Origin: Flavobacteriaceae bacterium
GTDB lineage: Bacteria > Bacteroidota > Bacteroidia > Flavobacteriales > Flavobacteriaceae
Assembly (NCBI GenBank): GCA_016649785.1
Contig: JAENXB010000165.1
Span: forward strand, 1 to 6,566
Direction: 5' to 3'
Length of the DNA stretch: 6,566 nucleotides
The position numbers and the translations under genes are program-made. Shown here piece after piece: positions 5,810-6,566 of this stretch (position 1 is its first letter; each line of letters starts with the position of its first letter). The notes beneath the pieces are model-generated. The model was given only the letters and a program-made list of their open reading frames with translations. It was not told where the DNA came from and made no database searches.

Positions 5810-6541
5810 ATGTCTAATGGGATAATTATTATACCCACTTATAATGAAATTGAAAACATTGAGCGTTTAATAAGGAATATTTTTTCCTTACAACGCAAGT
5901 TTCATATTTTGGTGGTGGACGATAATTCTCCTGATGGCACTGGCTTAAAGGTGAAATCTTTACAAACAGAATTTTTTGGTTCTTTGTTTTTAGAGGAGAG
6001 AAAGGGAAAATTAGGTCTGGGCACCGCATATATTCACGGTTTTAAATGGGCCCTGAATAGAAAATATGAATATATTTTTGAGATGGATGCCGATTTCTCC
6101 CACAATCCGAATGACCTTATCAGGTTATATAATGCCTGTAAAAAAAATGGGGCCGATTTGGCAATAGGTTCCCGTTATGTAACGGGTGTAAATGTGATTA
6201 ACTGGCCAATGAGCAGGGTGCTGTTGTCCTGGCTGGCTTCAAAATACGTGCGTGTGGTTACCGGAATGAATATTCGCGATACTACTGCCGGATTTGTTTG
6301 TTATAAGCGAAAAGTGCTGGAAAAAATAAATTTGGACAAGATCCGCTTTGTAGGATATGCTTTTCAAATTGAAATGAAATTTAAGGCACATTTGTTAAAC
6401 TTTGACATAAAGGAAATTCCTGTAATATTTACCGACAGAACCAAAGGAACTTCAAAGATGAGCGGGGGAATAATATCTGAAGCCGTATTTGGTGTAATTA
6501 ATATGAAATTAAAAAGTCTTTTTAATAAGATGTCAACATAA
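5810..6541 (+). CDS. Polyprenyl/dolichyl-phosphate mannosyltransferase-like GT2 glycosyltransferase
   Basis: A family-2 glycosyltransferase resembling DPM1 and bacterial polyprenol monophosphomannose synthases. These transfer mannose (or another hexose) from a nucleotide sugar to a lipid phosphate on the cytoplasmic membrane face, making a lipid-linked donor. In 243 residues I see IPTYNE (8-13) and the nucleotide-binding VVDDNSPDGT (35-44). KLGLGTAY (67-74) and the DxD metal site in EMDADFSHNP (91-100) follow. Then come GSRYV (120-124), DTTAGF (157-162), GYAFQIEM (182-189) and DRTKGTSKM (209-217). There is no C-terminal membrane helix, so it is the short soluble/peripheral type. I start at the ATG at 5810 (MSNGIIIIPTYNE). 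A six-codon extension to a TTG at 5792 falls inside the promoter. The stop overlaps the next gene's ATG by one base. The donor sugar cannot be read from the sequence. Confidence 0.9.
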   Translation: MSNGIIIIPTYNEIENIERLIRNIFSLQRKFHILVVDDNSPDGTGLKVKSLQTEFFGSLFLEERKGKLGLGTAYIHGFKWALNRKYEYIFEMDADFSHNPNDLIRLYNACKKNGADLAIGSRYVTGVNVINWPMSRVLLSWLASKYVRVVTGMNIRDTTAGFVCYKRKVLEKINLDKIRFVGYAFQIEMKFKAHLLNFDIKEIPVIFTDRTKGTSKMSGGIISEAVFGVINMKLKSLFNKMST

Positions 6542-6566
6542 TGAAGAAGGTTTTAATTAAAAATGC
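6541..6566 (+). CDS. pyrC: 5' end of next gene, probably dihydroorotase (partial)
   Basis: Only nine codons are in the window: MKKVLIKNA. This beginning is typical of flavobacterial dihydroorotases and other amidohydrolases, which open with a strand of the form LIKNA before the metal-binding barrel. From memory, dihydroorotase (pyrimidine synthesis, EC 3.5.2.3) is often found after this mannosyltransferase in Flavobacteriaceae. Its ATG overlaps the preceding TAA by one base (TAATG at 6539-6543), so translation is probably coupled. The gene's existence is likely; its identity is tentative. Confidence 0.45.

Overview
The window looks like a chromosomal core-metabolism segment of a flavobacterium (phylum Bacteroidota, probably Flavobacteriaceae). 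The evidence is an A+T-rich sequence, promoter boxes of the Bacteroidota type (TTG, a 17-23 nt spacer, then TAnnTTTG) instead of sigma70 boxes, an almost complete lack of Shine-Dalgarno sequences, an ATP-type PEP carboxykinase of flavobacterial character, and a DUF4271 membrane protein paired with hemD. No genus can be named from this sequence alone.

Layout from left to right. (1) A minus-strand saccharopine dehydrogenase-family gene (49-1422) is divergent from (2) a plus-strand gene for a small DUF423 membrane protein (1500-1883). (3) A 719-nt gene-free stretch (1884-2602) follows. It holds three unusual elements: a GC-rich inverted/direct repeat built on CCGCAGA....GCGCAGA, a hairpin with perfect 20-bp arms, and a second, slightly altered copy of the last ~40 nt of the DUF423 gene. 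(4) pckA (2603-4201) ends at a strong hairpin terminator shared with the convergent gene hemD. (5) The minus-strand pair DUF4271 -> hemD (5724-4282) is probably one operon. (6) A plus-strand dolichyl/polyprenyl-phosphate mannosyltransferase-like GT2 gene (5810-6541) diverges from it. (7) The first codons of another gene, probably pyrC (dihydroorotase), start inside the GT2 stop codon at the right edge.

Functionally the genes are mostly independent housekeeping units: amino-acid (lysine/saccharopine) metabolism, gluconeogenesis from oxaloacetate, tetrapyrrole (heme) synthesis, lipid-linked sugar donor synthesis and pyrimidine synthesis. Two proteins, DUF423 and DUF4271, are conserved membrane proteins of unknown function. 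I see no defence system, CRISPR array, transposase, integrase, tRNA or rRNA. The material most worth a second look is the repeat-rich 1884-2602 interval, with the duplicated gene end, and the pair of interleaved divergent promoters at 5767-5806.
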